From: Candidatus Fermentithermobacillus carboniphilus
GTDB taxonomy: Bacteria; Bacillota; Sulfobacillia; Fermentithermobacillales; Fermentithermobacillaceae
Reading direction: 5' to 3'
Length of the DNA: 64,000 nt
Assembly (NCBI GenBank): GCA_018208355.1
Contig: CP062796.1
Span: 425,217-489,216 of the forward strand
Shown: positions 8,259 through 16,305 of the stretch, one piece after another
Layout: every line of letters starts with the position of its first letter
How positions within the stretch are numbered: position 1 is the stretch's first letter
Notes under the pieces: generated by a model
Databases searched by the model: none
Seen by the model: only the letters and a program-made list of their open reading frames with translations
Told to the model about the DNA's origin: nothing
Translations under genes and position numbers: made by a program

Positions 8259-8288
8259 ATGATACCACTCGTGCATAGGAGAAGACAA
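8259..8288 (-). promoter_or_regulatory. Predicted sigma-A promoter of the RidA / B12 mutase operon
   Basis: Minus-strand TTGTCT (8288-8283), 18 bases, then TATCAT (8264-8259). It would start transcription near 8252, giving a leader of roughly 115 bases before the RidA gene. Confidence 0.5.
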
Positions 8289-8365
8289 TCCAAACTCCCG
8301 ATTCGGTCTCGAGGCCGTTTGCACCTATTTTCGGTTCAGCGCTAGTCCAATAAGTTCCTCGCTTG

Positions 8366-8896
8366 TCAGAAGACGAGTCTCCGCCAGATCAAAAAGCCGG
8401 TCAAAAACCCAAAGAAGTCTCCGATGAGGCATGCTGCAAGAGCATGCCTCGTCTTGCGGACCCCGACCGAACCGAAGTAAAGGGTTACCACGTAAAAGGT
8501 AGTATCGGTGGCACCTTGAAGGATGGAAGCTAAAAGGCCCATGGGCGAGTCGGGACCGTACGTCTTGAGGAGATCCCCGGTAACCGCGAGCGCCCCACTA
8601 CCGCTGATAGGCCTCGTTATCAAGAGCGGGAGGATATCCGGCGGGATTCCCAAAGGCTTCAAAACAACTCCCAGGGCCCTGGAAAGAAGATCCAGTCCTC
8701 CGGACCCTCTGAGACAAGAGATGGCCACAAATATGGCCACAAGATACGGTAGTATGCTCAGGACGATCTGAAATCCCTCTTCCGCCCCCTTCACGAAAGT
8801 CTCGTAAACCCTCACGCCCTTGAACCAGGCGTACATGGGGACGACCAAAAGGACGACGGGAAAGGCGTATACACCTATTTTGGCGAGAAAAACCAT
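8366..8896 (-). CDS. spmB: Spore maturation protein B
   Basis: A 176-residue integral membrane protein of the nucleoside-recognition (Gate) family, needed with SpmA for full spore core dehydration in Bacillus. Several hydrophobic segments are visible (residues about 5-22, 40-65, 85-110, 125-150), with the conserved VYETFVKGAEEGF and LITRPISGSGAL motifs. The ATG at 8896 (GGGGGA upstream) matches the usual length. A longer reading frame that overlaps the spmA stop adds 32 residues with no counterpart in SpmB and is not used. It follows spmA directly, as in other sporeformers. Confidence 0.9.
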   Translation of the reverse strand: MVFLAKIGVYAFPVVLLVVPMYAWFKGVRVYETFVKGAEEGFQIVLSILPYLVAIFVAISCLRGSGGLDLLSRALGVVLKPLGIPPDILPLLITRPISGSGALAVTGDLLKTYGPDSPMGLLASILQGATDTTFYVVTLYFGSVGVRKTRHALAACLIGDFFGFLTGFLIWRRLVF

Positions 8897-8988
8897 GGGA
8901 ATCCCCCATTCAGTAGCTTTTGAGCACCTTATCGTGCGGGAAACAGCGCGAAGGCCAGCCAAATCCTGGGCTTCAGGACGCGGCGGTC

Positions 8989-9567
8989 TCAACGGGGCCG
9001 TCCTGTGTTCGAGAAAAATCTGTGAGCCAGAAGCCCCGCCACAGTGGCTACGAGTCCTGCTACAGCGGTAGGTCCCGCTACAACCGCGGGGTCCTTTGAC
9101 CCCAGAGCCGCCCGCATGGCTATGATCGAAGAGGGAAACATGCAGAACCCCGCAGCATTTACGACCACCAGGGTGATCATGGACTGGATACCCTCTTCTC
9201 GTTCCCCGTAAATGGCCTTAATCTCTGTCATAGCTCTGAGGCCCAGAGGAGTCTGGGAACTCAAGCCGAGGACATTTGAGATTATGCTCGCCGAAATGGC
9301 TCCCATAGCTTTTTCGTGGCCTCTCACGTAGGGAAAAAGGAAGTTGAGGAGGGGCTTTGAAAGTTTGGCCAGGCCCTCGATGAGCCCTGCCTCTTCGGCC
9401 AGCTTCTCGATCCCAACCCAGAGGCAGAACATCCCGGCAAGGCTGATCACAAGCTGCACCGCATCGTGCGCGCCGTCGAGGACCGCCGACATCATCGCGT
9501 CCACGTTTCCGTTAAAAAGGGCTACGACACAACCGAATATCATGAGAAAGAGCCACACACCGTTCAT
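8989..9567 (-). CDS. spmA: Spore maturation protein A
   Basis: A 192-residue membrane protein of the nucleoside-recognition family and partner of SpmB in spore heat resistance. The family signatures are visible: NGNVDAM and GAHDAVQLVISLAGMFCLW near the N-terminus, then ISNVLGLSSQTPLGLRAM in the middle. ATG at 9567 has GAGGTG seven bases upstream. Its partner spmB follows after about 90 bases, and the SASP gene lies upstream. Confidence 0.92.
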   Translation of the reverse strand: MNGVWLFLMIFGCVVALFNGNVDAMMSAVLDGAHDAVQLVISLAGMFCLWVGIEKLAEEAGLIEGLAKLSKPLLNFLFPYVRGHEKAMGAISASIISNVLGLSSQTPLGLRAMTEIKAIYGEREEGIQSMITLVVVNAAGFCMFPSSIIAMRAALGSKDPAVVAGPTAVAGLVATVAGLLAHRFFSNTGRPR

Positions 9568-9709
9568 AGAAAACACCTCACATAGACCGGCACACATCTT
9601 TTCCTTTCGACTACTGGAGTGTTTTTACGTCTTCGACGGACCGGCATTTTCCTTAGATGATATGTGGCTCCACACCGCCATCATGTTTTCCGTTCAAACC
9701 CGTTCAAAT

Positions 9710-9727
9710 GGCGGGCAAAGGCCCGCC
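9710..9727 (-). terminator. Weak hairpin after the SASP gene
   Basis: A 7-bp GGCGGGC/GCCCGCC stem with a 4-base loop lies 20 bases after the SASP stop. Only a short ATTTG follows on the minus strand, so termination may be partial. Confidence 0.35.
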
Positions 9728-9747
9728 TGATCCAAGCCCTTGCCCGG

Positions 9748-10041
9748 CTACCGCATGTTTTGGGCCAAAAGGGTTTCAGCTAGTTCGATCATTCTCTTCA
9801 CCATCTGGCCTCCGAGGCGACCTCCCAGGTGGCCGCCGACCAGGCCGCACTCCCGGGATGTCATGTTCGGCCAGCCGACGGTCCTGATCTTGTCCGCAAG
9901 ACCAAGTTCCTCGGCTATCTCCCACTTCCTCTGGTCCAGATTGGCTCGGAGATCATCTTCACCTCCACCCCTCGTCAGTCCTAGTTCCTGGGCGACTTCG
10001 TACTTCAAACTGTCCAGTGCCCTGACCGCGTCAGGGTTCAC
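9748..10041 (-). CDS. Alpha/beta-type small acid-soluble spore protein, atypical
   Basis: A 97-residue protein carrying the SASP signatures. KYEVAQELGL (residues 13-22) is the usual helix 1 with the GPR protease site, and GGHLGGRLGGQMVKRMIE (69-86) matches helix 2, which binds the DNA minor groove. Unusually, a second helix-1-like copy KWEIAEELGL (39-48) is inserted between them, and the protein is longer than the common 60-75 residues. The start is GTG at 10041 with AAGG upstream. SASPs coat and protect spore DNA. The gene lies 55 bases after the NHEJ polymerase, which places it with the spore DNA-repair genes. Confidence 0.85.
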   Translation of the reverse strand: MNPDAVRALDSLKYEVAQELGLTRGGGEDDLRANLDQRKWEIAEELGLADKIRTVGWPNMTSRECGLVGGHLGGRLGGQMVKRMIELAETLLAQNMR

Positions 10042-10096
10042 CGGACGCCTTGAACGTCTCCGTCTTCCCAGAAGGATCCCTCCCTAGGGCGGTAGC

Positions 10097-11029
10097 TCAT
10101 TTAGCTTTCCCTGAAAGCGCCGCCCGTAAAAAGGGATCTATGTTCTGTCTACTTGTGAGGACCCTGGCGAACATGTCGCCGGCTAGTTCCAAGCGCTCCG
10201 GCGCGGTCTTGATGTTCCACGAATTGGGCAGGACCCGGTCGATTTCGTCCCAGGTTACAGGCATGGAAACCGGCGCACCACTCAGGGCTTTAACCCCATA
10301 GACGCTGGATATGGTCTGCCCCCTCGCATTCTGGGGGTAGTCGATGTAGACGTGCCCGTGCCTCTCTTTGACTTTTCTCTTAAGAGTGACCTTTTCAGGG
10401 TATGCGGCCTCAATGATAGTCGCCGCGTACTTAACAAACATCGATATTTCCTTGTATGTATATCTCGGTTCCACGGGAACGTAGATGTGGACCCCGGTCG
10501 CCCCGGATACTTTCGGGAAACCCTCAAGCTTCCATTCAGAGAGAAGACTCTGCACCATCCGGACTACGACCTTGACGTCCTCCCACCCAGCCCCTTCCGC
10601 TGGATCGATGTCGAACACCGCAAAATCGGGGTAATCCAGTGACCCATACCGGGAAAGCCAGGGATTGATCTCGATGACTCCCGAGTTGGCCATCCACGCG
10701 AGAGTTTCCACGTTGTCGCAGAGTATGAAGTTTATAAAAGTGCCTTTTTCTTTGGACATGACGGGGGCTATTCGCACCCACTCGGGAGTCCCAGGTGGAG
10801 CGTCTTTCTGGTAAAATCCTCCCTCCTGAATCCCTTCGGGGAACCTCACGAGAGAAAGAGGCCTATCTTTCAGATGTGGTAGAATCCACCGGGCGATAGT
10901 CACGTAGTACTCCAAGAGGTCGGCCTTGGTAAAACCGTCTTCGGGCCAATAGACCTTGTCAAGGTTAGAGACCTCTATCTCCCTGGCCCCGATCCTCACT
11001 CTGATCCTCTTTTCTTGCTTGACTGGCAT
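10097..11029 (-). CDS. NHEJ polymerase/primase (LigD polymerase domain, stand-alone)
   Basis: A 310-residue stand-alone polymerase of the archaeo-eukaryotic primase family, equivalent to the PolDom of LigD. Visible motifs are VSNLDKVYWPEDGFTK near residue 18, FINFILCDNVETLAWMAN, the catalytic metal site FAVFDIDPAEGAGW (two Asp residues), SGATGVHIYVPVEP, and the late QNARGQTISSVYGVKA. It would fill gaps and add nucleotides, preferably ribonucleotides, at broken ends held by Ku. It overlaps the ligase gene by 65 bases. It is a separate chain rather than part of a fused LigD, as in Bacillus-like split systems. Confidence 0.93.
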   Translation of the reverse strand: MPVKQEKRIRVRIGAREIEVSNLDKVYWPEDGFTKADLLEYYVTIARWILPHLKDRPLSLVRFPEGIQEGGFYQKDAPPGTPEWVRIAPVMSKEKGTFINFILCDNVETLAWMANSGVIEINPWLSRYGSLDYPDFAVFDIDPAEGAGWEDVKVVVRMVQSLLSEWKLEGFPKVSGATGVHIYVPVEPRYTYKEISMFVKYAATIIEAAYPEKVTLKRKVKERHGHVYIDYPQNARGQTISSVYGVKALSGAPVSMPVTWDEIDRVLPNSWNIKTAPERLELAGDMFARVLTSRQNIDPFLRAALSGKAK

Positions 11030-11972
11030 TGGCTCCCAAAAGCCCCCTCAATACCGGGTGACGCAGCTTTCCGTCCGACGTGATTTCAGTGTACTGAACG
11101 CTCACGCCAAAATATGGCTTCACCCACCGGACTTTCTGTGCCTCGCTCCTTTTTAGTTTTTCCTGGATGCGGGGGTCAGGCCCAGGCAGGCCCTGACCAA
11201 GTATTGACAGAAGAACCTCTTCCAAACCGTGGTCGAGTCCAGAGGAAACTCTTCCGAGGATGTGGAACTTCCCGTCTTCCGGTTGAGCCAGGACCAAAGA
11301 CCCAATGCGCCTTCCGGGCGAGGGCAGATACCCCACGACCCAAAACTCACCTTCCCGGGTGTTTTTGATTTTGAGCCAGTCACGGGTCCTTTCTCCTGGG
11401 TGGTAGAGACTATCTTTTCGCTTTGCCATCATCCCTTCAAGGCCCTGCTCTTTGACCCATCGAAAAACGGCCGTGCCGTTCTCCGGAACAGCCTCGGAGA
11501 ATATGAGCCGCCCCCCCTCGCGGACGACCGTCTTCAAAATCTCCCGCCGCCGGCATAGAGGCACGGCAAAGAGGGGACGTTCGTCAACGTAGAGGATATC
11601 GAACGCGACGAAGGTAACGCCTTCCGGCTGCGTCTTCAGGTATGAAAAATCGACTTTCCCGTCGTGAAAAGCCACTATTTCTCCGTCTATCAGGGCCCTG
11701 GTCGTTTCTCCCGCCAGGTTTGAGGAGAGAGTTACAAGGACCGGGAACCTGGGCAAAAGCGCAAGGCCGTTACGAGAGCGGAGGTAGACCCTGTGGGGGG
11801 TCAGGTACGCAAGACACCGGTACCCGTCCCACTTGACCTCGAAAAGGTAATTTTCATCGTCAAAAGGTCCTGTGGCTGTCTGGGCCAGCATGGGGTCAAT
11901 GGCGGGCATTCCCAAGATTTTATCGGGATCTTCACCCGGCGGACTTTCACTTGACTGGAGGCGGTGAAGCAT
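10965..11972 (-). CDS. ATP-dependent DNA ligase (NHEJ, LigD ligase domain)
   Basis: A 335-residue ATP-dependent ligase. Motif I KWDGYR gives Lys47 as the adenylated residue. Further nucleotidyltransferase motifs follow: RSRNG, DGEIVAF, FDILYVD, EGMMAKRKDS and WLKIK, then an OB-fold with KVRWVKPYFGVSVQYTE. The domain content equals LigD without nuclease or polymerase parts. The ATG at 11972 has GGGGAGA nine bases upstream and overlaps the end of ku by 26 bases. With Ku and the adjacent polymerase it forms a complete bacterial non-homologous end-joining set. Confidence 0.93.
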   Translation of the reverse strand: MLHRLQSSESPPGEDPDKILGMPAIDPMLAQTATGPFDDENYLFEVKWDGYRCLAYLTPHRVYLRSRNGLALLPRFPVLVTLSSNLAGETTRALIDGEIVAFHDGKVDFSYLKTQPEGVTFVAFDILYVDERPLFAVPLCRRREILKTVVREGGRLIFSEAVPENGTAVFRWVKEQGLEGMMAKRKDSLYHPGERTRDWLKIKNTREGEFWVVGYLPSPGRRIGSLVLAQPEDGKFHILGRVSSGLDHGLEEVLLSILGQGLPGPDPRIQEKLKRSEAQKVRWVKPYFGVSVQYTEITSDGKLRHPVLRGLLGANASQARKEDQSEDRGQGDRGL

Positions 11973-12810
11973 CTTGCAGGTTCTCCCCGGAAGCACGTTT
12001 TCGCCTCGGGGGTTTCGAAGCAGTCAAGCGACCGGACTTTTTGGCTCTGGCCTCTTCCACACTCTTCCTGAGCGCCTCCATGAGGTCGATCACCTGGACC
12101 GGTGCCCTTTCTGGTTCGGCTACGACTTGCTGACCCTGTATCTTCTTCTGAATGAGTTCGAAGAGAGCTTCTTTCTGCCTGCTCTTATACTTTTCGGGCC
12201 GGAACTCAGTAGAAAGGGCTTCTATCAGCCTGGTCGCAAGCATCTTCTCCCGTTCGTCTATTTCGATATCACCGGGAACTGCCAGCTCATCCCCAAGCCT
12301 GACTTCGTCCGCCCAGTACATGGTCTCAAGCATGATGAACTTATCCCGGTAACTTCTCACCAGGGCAAGGGTCTCCTTGGCGCGTATCGCCACTTTTGCC
12401 ACAGCCACTTTGCTTTCTTCTTTCATTGCCGAAAACAGGAGCCTGTACGCTTTTTCCGCCCCTTCTCTGGGCTCTAAGAAGAAACTCTTCTCGAAGTAAA
12501 CCGGGTCTACGTCGGAAAGGTCCACGAAATCCAGGATTTCCACCTTATGCGCTTCAGGCCCAGGCACCGCTTCGAGGTCTTCGTCTGAAAGCATCACGTA
12601 CCTGCCTTTTTCATACTCGTACGCCCTTACGACCTCATCTAAGCCGACCTCGGTTTCACACACCGGGCACCATTTCATGTATCGAACCGGAGAGTGACAT
12701 CGCTCGTGGAGCAAATGAAAAGACGGGTTCTTCCTCTCGGTGGCAGCGTACAGCCTGATGGGTATAACGACGAGACCGAAGGCTAGGGTGCCGTTCCAAA
12801 GCGGGCGCAT
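11947..12810 (-). CDS. ku: DNA end-binding protein Ku
   Basis: A 287-residue prokaryotic Ku, the homodimeric ring that threads onto double-strand break ends and recruits the ligase and polymerase. It begins with the characteristic MRPLWNGTLAFGLVVIPIRLYAATE. Later come VRAYEYEKGRYVMLSDEDLE, the DPVYFEKSFFLEP core strand and an RLIEALSTEF region. The C-terminal tail (about residue 250 on) is lysine/arginine rich, as expected for the DNA- and LigD-contacting extension. It starts the ku-ligase-polymerase-SASP unit and lies downstream of gerW. Confidence 0.95.
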   Translation of the reverse strand: MRPLWNGTLAFGLVVIPIRLYAATERKNPSFHLLHERCHSPVRYMKWCPVCETEVGLDEVVRAYEYEKGRYVMLSDEDLEAVPGPEAHKVEILDFVDLSDVDPVYFEKSFFLEPREGAEKAYRLLFSAMKEESKVAVAKVAIRAKETLALVRSYRDKFIMLETMYWADEVRLGDELAVPGDIEIDEREKMLATRLIEALSTEFRPEKYKSRQKEALFELIQKKIQGQQVVAEPERAPVQVIDLMEALRKSVEEARAKKSGRLTASKPPRRKRASGENLQDASPPPVK

Positions 12811-12899
12811 GCAAAGACCTCCTCACGCGCAGCAATTTAACTTCGCCCGGTCCATTTCCGGGGTGACTTTTGGTCCACTGGACCCTGTTCACGATACAT

Positions 12900-13400
12900 T
12901 TACTCGTCGGCGTACCCCTTTGTACCCCGGGTCCCGTTTCCTTCTTCATTTCCGTTGCGGTCGGCCGTCCCGCCGTGTCGCCGCTTTTCAACGAGGTCTG
13001 CAAGCCTCTCGAGGAGCTCGGGCGCGGCATCCAGGAGTCTATCGTAGATGGCTCTGGTATCGACCGGCAAAAAGCGCACTTTCCCTTCGCCGACCACCAG
13101 AAATCCGACTGGCCTAACAGTGACACCCGCTCCACTCCCTCCTGCAAAAGGAAGGTTGGGAGGGTTGCCCCCGCCGCCTGTCTCCTTCGCCATCCCCTGA
13201 TCGCCTCCAAAGCCATCCTCGCAAGACATCTCATCGCCACCTCCGGCCACAAACCCAAAAGATACCCTGGATACAGGGATTATAACGGTACCTTCTTTTG
13301 TCTCCACGGGCTCTCCGACTACGGTGTTCACGTCCACCATTGTCTTGAGACTTTCCATCGTGGTCTTCATCAGGTTCTCGATCGGGTGATTTCCCGCCAT
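12900..13400 (-). CDS. gerW: GerW family sporulation protein (YtfJ)
   Basis: A 166-residue protein of the GerW/YtfJ family, needed for normal germination in Bacillus. Seen are the N-terminal HPIENLMKTTMESLKTMVDVNTVVG segment, VIIPVSRVSFGFVAGGG, a Gly-rich central loop ending in LPFAGGSGAGVTV, and PVGFLVVGEGKVRFLPV. The C-terminal 25 residues are hydrophilic and low in complexity. Its place beside the DUF2953 gene and scpB matches the conserved order in sporeformers. Confidence 0.92.
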   Translation of the reverse strand: MAGNHPIENLMKTTMESLKTMVDVNTVVGEPVETKEGTVIIPVSRVSFGFVAGGGDEMSCEDGFGGDQGMAKETGGGGNPPNLPFAGGSGAGVTVRPVGFLVVGEGKVRFLPVDTRAIYDRLLDAAPELLERLADLVEKRRHGGTADRNGNEEGNGTRGTKGYADE

Positions 13401-13436
13401 GATTCCCTGCCCCCTAAGTCGTCGTGAATGGCAAGC

Positions 13437-14045
13437 TTAGTATTCCACCATCAGGGCGCGGCGAATGAGCTTTCTCGAAGCATAGAGGGCTCGGATTATG
13501 ACCCAGAACCTGACCGTAAGTACCGCACGGAGCCTGATAGAGGCGTACGGGTGGTCGTAGACCGGCCTAAACTCAAGTCTGTGGAGTTCACCTGATAAGC
13601 CGCTCTTTGGGTGGAATAGTCTGAAGATGAGAGGGCTCGTGGCTGAAAGAGCGCCACAGAGGAGCGCGGTCTCAAAAGCATCTCCGAGACCGATCCTCCC
13701 CGATGCGGAAAACTCCTCTATCTCCACCCCTTTTAAGAGTTCCTCCAGGATTGCTCTTATGTCCGAGAACCCGGTCCAAATGTTCTTCAAGAAAGCTCCA
13801 TTCCTTTCAAGAAGGTAGGCAGGTTTCCCCAAGCCCTTCCGCGCAGCCTTACCGGAGCGCCGTTTTCCACCGGACCGCACGAGTGTGACGTATGATGGGA
13901 AAAGGAGGGGTTTCAGCCGCACTTCAAAACATGACGATTGCAAAGAGACGTCGGCCCGTACTGCTACCTTGAGCGGCAACGCCGTAAATAAAAACATTAA
14001 GGCCAGGAAGACCAAAAAAACTATAAGCAATACCCGCCCAGGCAT
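13437..14045 (-). CDS. DUF2953 family membrane protein (YtfI-like)
   Basis: About 202 residues with one N-terminal transmembrane helix (residues about 5-23) and a beta-rich part that ends in a second weakly hydrophobic segment (VRFWVIIRALYASRKL). The VKPLLFPSYVTL-like strand, LLKGVEIEEFSASGRIGLGDAFETAL and FRPVYDHPYASIRLRAVLTVR match the DUF2953 pattern. The family almost always precedes gerW/ytfJ in sporeformers and is presumed to act in sporulation, with no biochemical role known. The ATG at 14045 follows AAGGGATGG; an in-frame ATG six bases upstream is also possible. Confidence 0.8.
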   Translation of the reverse strand: MPGRVLLIVFLVFLALMFLFTALPLKVAVRADVSLQSSCFEVRLKPLLFPSYVTLVRSGGKRRSGKAARKGLGKPAYLLERNGAFLKNIWTGFSDIRAILEELLKGVEIEEFSASGRIGLGDAFETALLCGALSATSPLIFRLFHPKSGLSGELHRLEFRPVYDHPYASIRLRAVLTVRFWVIIRALYASRKLIRRALMVEY

Positions 14046-14102
14046 AACCATCCCTTATCCTGGAAATGGCTTTAGGGATAGAATGCCTGGTTTTCGCGAA
14101 GT

Positions 14103-14615
14103 TTAATCTTGTCCGCCCTGGGGCCGGGCAAGAGGTGGAAGGTCGGAAATCGAATTCAGCGAGGCCTTCTTCAGAAACTCGTCCGTGGTTCCGTAGAGTT
14201 TGGGCCTGCCCAAGGTCTTCTTCCTGCCAACTTCCCGGATCAACCCTTTTTCCAGCAATGTCTCTATAGCGGCTTCGGCGTTGACACCGCGGATCGCCTC
14301 TATGTCCTGCCTTGTGACGGGCTGCCTGTAAGCGATAATGGCCAGCGTTTCGAGAGCGCCCCTTGAAAGAGATACCGGCGTTTTTCGGGAAAATACCCGC
14401 CCGATCACTTCGGCGTACTCGGGTTTCGTCACGATCTGAAACCCACCCGCAACCCTTTCAAGCTTTATGGCTCTCTCCGAGTATTCTTTCTCGAGCGCCG
14501 CGATAGCGGAAAGGACCTCCTGGGGAGACACTTCCAGCGCAGATACGAGTTTTTCCAGCGGCACCGGTTCGTCCGAGGAAAAAAGTATCGCTTCGATAAG
14601 CATGGCGAGGTTCAC
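14103..14615 (-). CDS. scpB: Segregation and condensation protein B
   Basis: About 170 residues. ScpB is the winged-helix kleisin partner that binds ScpA and SMC in the bacterial condensin. Visible are AMLIEAILFSSDEPV at the start, the first winged helix, a VAGGFQIVTKPEYAEVI strand, and SRGALETLAIIAYRQPVTRQDIEAIRGVN, the highly conserved second winged helix. The end is GRPKLYGTTDEFLKKASL. GTG at 14615 has AAGGAG eight bases upstream; a GTG nine bases earlier overlaps that site. It follows scpA. Confidence 0.93.
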   Translation of the reverse strand: MNLAMLIEAILFSSDEPVPLEKLVSALEVSPQEVLSAIAALEKEYSERAIKLERVAGGFQIVTKPEYAEVIGRVFSRKTPVSLSRGALETLAIIAYRQPVTRQDIEAIRGVNAEAAIETLLEKGLIREVGRKKTLGRPKLYGTTDEFLKKASLNSISDLPPLARPQGGQD

Positions 14616-14669
14616 ATCTCCCACTCCTTCATCGCACGAAAAGCTTTTAAGCCTAAAGCATTGACCCGG

Positions 14670-15401
14670 CTACTCTTTCAGAAACTCCCCGGTCGACACG
14701 CAGTCCGTCGAAACGGGTTTCTTTTCCAGAAAGGCTTCTCTCCTTGTAGAAAAGAAGATGTCCCCCAAAAGCTCCTGTTGCCGCGCAAACACTTTTCTCC
14801 TCTTGACGAGCTCCATGAGGACCAAAAAACTCATGATGGCCTCCCGCGGATTGCCCCGAACAAAGTGGGAAAATCTGAGAATCACGTTCTGCGCCATAAG
14901 CCTGCGTACTTCCTGCCAGAACCACCTGAGGTGCGATATGAAACTCTGTCTGAGAAGGACCAGCGTTCGCTCGCGGGGCTTTGCTCGTTTCTCCAGCACT
15001 GTCATTGCTTCAAGGAGTTCCTGTTTGTCTATACTCGCCATTTCAGCCCCGATAACCCCTTCGGGGACCCACACGTAACCCCTGGGGAATTTCCTCGCCG
15101 CCTCCTCAAAGCGCTCCTTGAGATAAGCGACCGCCTGTTCGACTTCCCACCGTTCCATAAGGGGTAAATATACGACCTGCTCCTCGTCAATGCCGGAACC
15201 CCCCGCGACTTCCTCTTCAGAAGGTTCTTCAGTCGTGGCGGCAATTTCCCGGGCCACGGCGGGCAGAAGTAACCTCGACTTGGTGAGAACCAGAAAAGAC
15301 GCATCTCGGAGGCTTTTCACCGAGTCGTCGAGGGAAATATCCTTTTTTTCGACTCTCGCCTTGAACAGCCTGAATAACGGGGCCAATTTAAGGAACAACA
15401 T
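14670..15401 (-). CDS. scpA: Segregation and condensation protein A, divergent N-terminus
   Basis: About 243 residues of the kleisin ScpA that bridges SMC heads. The C-terminal winged helix is clear (FLVLMELVKRRKVFARQQELLGDIFF), and a central SRLLLPA segment matches the SMC-binding helical region. The usual N-terminal FEGPLDLLL motif is not seen; the protein instead begins LKLAPLFRLFKARVEKKDISLDD. A highly conserved part is therefore altered or shortened. The ATG at 15401 has AAGG upstream. Its position between scpB and an M50 protease gene supports the assignment. Confidence 0.85.
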   Translation of the reverse strand: MLFLKLAPLFRLFKARVEKKDISLDDSVKSLRDASFLVLTKSRLLLPAVAREIAATTEEPSEEEVAGGSGIDEEQVVYLPLMERWEVEQAVAYLKERFEEAARKFPRGYVWVPEGVIGAEMASIDKQELLEAMTVLEKRAKPRERTLVLLRQSFISHLRWFWQEVRRLMAQNVILRFSHFVRGNPREAIMSFLVLMELVKRRKVFARQQELLGDIFFSTRREAFLEKKPVSTDCVSTGEFLKE

Positions 15402-15425
15402 CCCACACACCTTCGCCGACCACTT

Positions 15426-16073
15426 TCACAGTCCCCAGAAGAACAGCGAAAGCCGGACTCCTACGCTTTCGACAAAACTCATGTACGCGCTCAAAAGCGG
15501 GGCCATGAACCGTGTAATAAGTCCGAGAACGAGGAAAACCACGAGGATGATGAAGCCGTACCGCTCAAACTCATCCCACAAACCCTGAAGAGAAGGCGGT
15601 AGGTACACTTCCAGGATTCGCGATCCGTCCAGGGGCGGCACCGGGATCAGGTTGAAAATCGCCAGACCCGCGTTTATCCATGCGCCGAGGTCAAGTATGG
15701 TTGGGAGGTAGACCAGCGGTGACCTGAACCGGAACTTCGTGAACAATAATATTGTGAGGATTTCCAGGAAAAAGGCGGTTACCAGATTCGCCAGGGGGCC
15801 CGCAAGCGCAACTTTAGCCATATCCTTCCGGGGATTTCTGAGCCTGTAAGCATTGACGGGAACGGGCCTCGCCCACCCGAATCCGAAGAGAATCAGCATC
15901 ATAGCGCCAATGATATCGATGTGCGCCCACGGTTCCAGCGTCATCCTTCCGGCCGCCTCAGCGGTGTCGTCTCCGAGGCGGTACGCCATTCTCGCGTGAG
16001 CATATTCGTGGACGCTTATGGCCAGAAGGAATCCGGGTACCTTAAGGATGATCTGGAGCAGGGATCTCGTCAT
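15426..16073 (-). CDS. Site-2 protease family zinc metallopeptidase (M50, YwhC-like)
   Basis: A 215-residue multi-pass membrane protein with the zinc motif HEYAH (residues 22-26) in the first helix and the third-ligand motif IPVPPLDGSR (about 143-152). About five hydrophobic segments are visible. The small size and lack of a PDZ domain match the YwhC/Rv-like minimal M50 group. The substrate is unknown. It sits directly upstream of scpA, a frequent arrangement in Firmicutes. Confidence 0.9.
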   Translation of the reverse strand: MTRSLLQIILKVPGFLLAISVHEYAHARMAYRLGDDTAEAAGRMTLEPWAHIDIIGAMMLILFGFGWARPVPVNAYRLRNPRKDMAKVALAGPLANLVTAFFLEILTILLFTKFRFRSPLVYLPTILDLGAWINAGLAIFNLIPVPPLDGSRILEVYLPPSLQGLWDEFERYGFIILVVFLVLGLITRFMAPLLSAYMSFVESVGVRLSLFFWGL

Positions 16074-16095
16074 AGTCAGTCCTCCTCGGCTGATC

Positions 16096-16300
16096 TTACC
16101 TGGATCCTAACACAATCTCGAGCGTGAGTCTTTTCCCTCCGCGAAGAACCTCGACAGTGAACCGGTCTCCAGACCTGTGCTTAAGGATTTCAAGCGAAAT
16201 CGAGGGCTTCGAGTTTCGTCAGGATAGCACCGAAGGCGGTACCCGGGGCCACCAGGAACCAGGACCATCCCGAGGCTGTTACAGGCAACAATGATTCTTT
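16096..16300 (-). pseudogene. Remnant of a PDZ domain (trypsin-like/HtrA-type protease C-terminus)
   Basis: No intact gene lies between spoVAE and the M50 protease gene, but the minus strand still spells the end of a PDZ domain across three frames. One frame ends EILKHRSGDRFTVEV followed by LRGGKRLTLEIVLGSR and a TAA stop at 16096-16098. Just upstream, another frame gives AILTKLEALDF, and joining the two needs the loss of a single base. Further upstream SLGMVLVPG lies in a third frame. At least two frameshifts and the absent protease domain mark it as decayed. Sequencing error could explain a frameshift but not the missing protease part. Confidence 0.55.
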
Positions 16301-16305
16301 CACTG

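Noticed and set aside
8897..8992. 32-residue extension of SpmB that overlaps the spmA stop
   Set aside because: The residues are not SpmB-like, and ATG at 8896 has its own ribosome site.
12656..13258. 200-residue minus-strand frame across the ku/gerW border
   Set aside because: It overlaps two well-supported genes in another frame and shows no family pattern.
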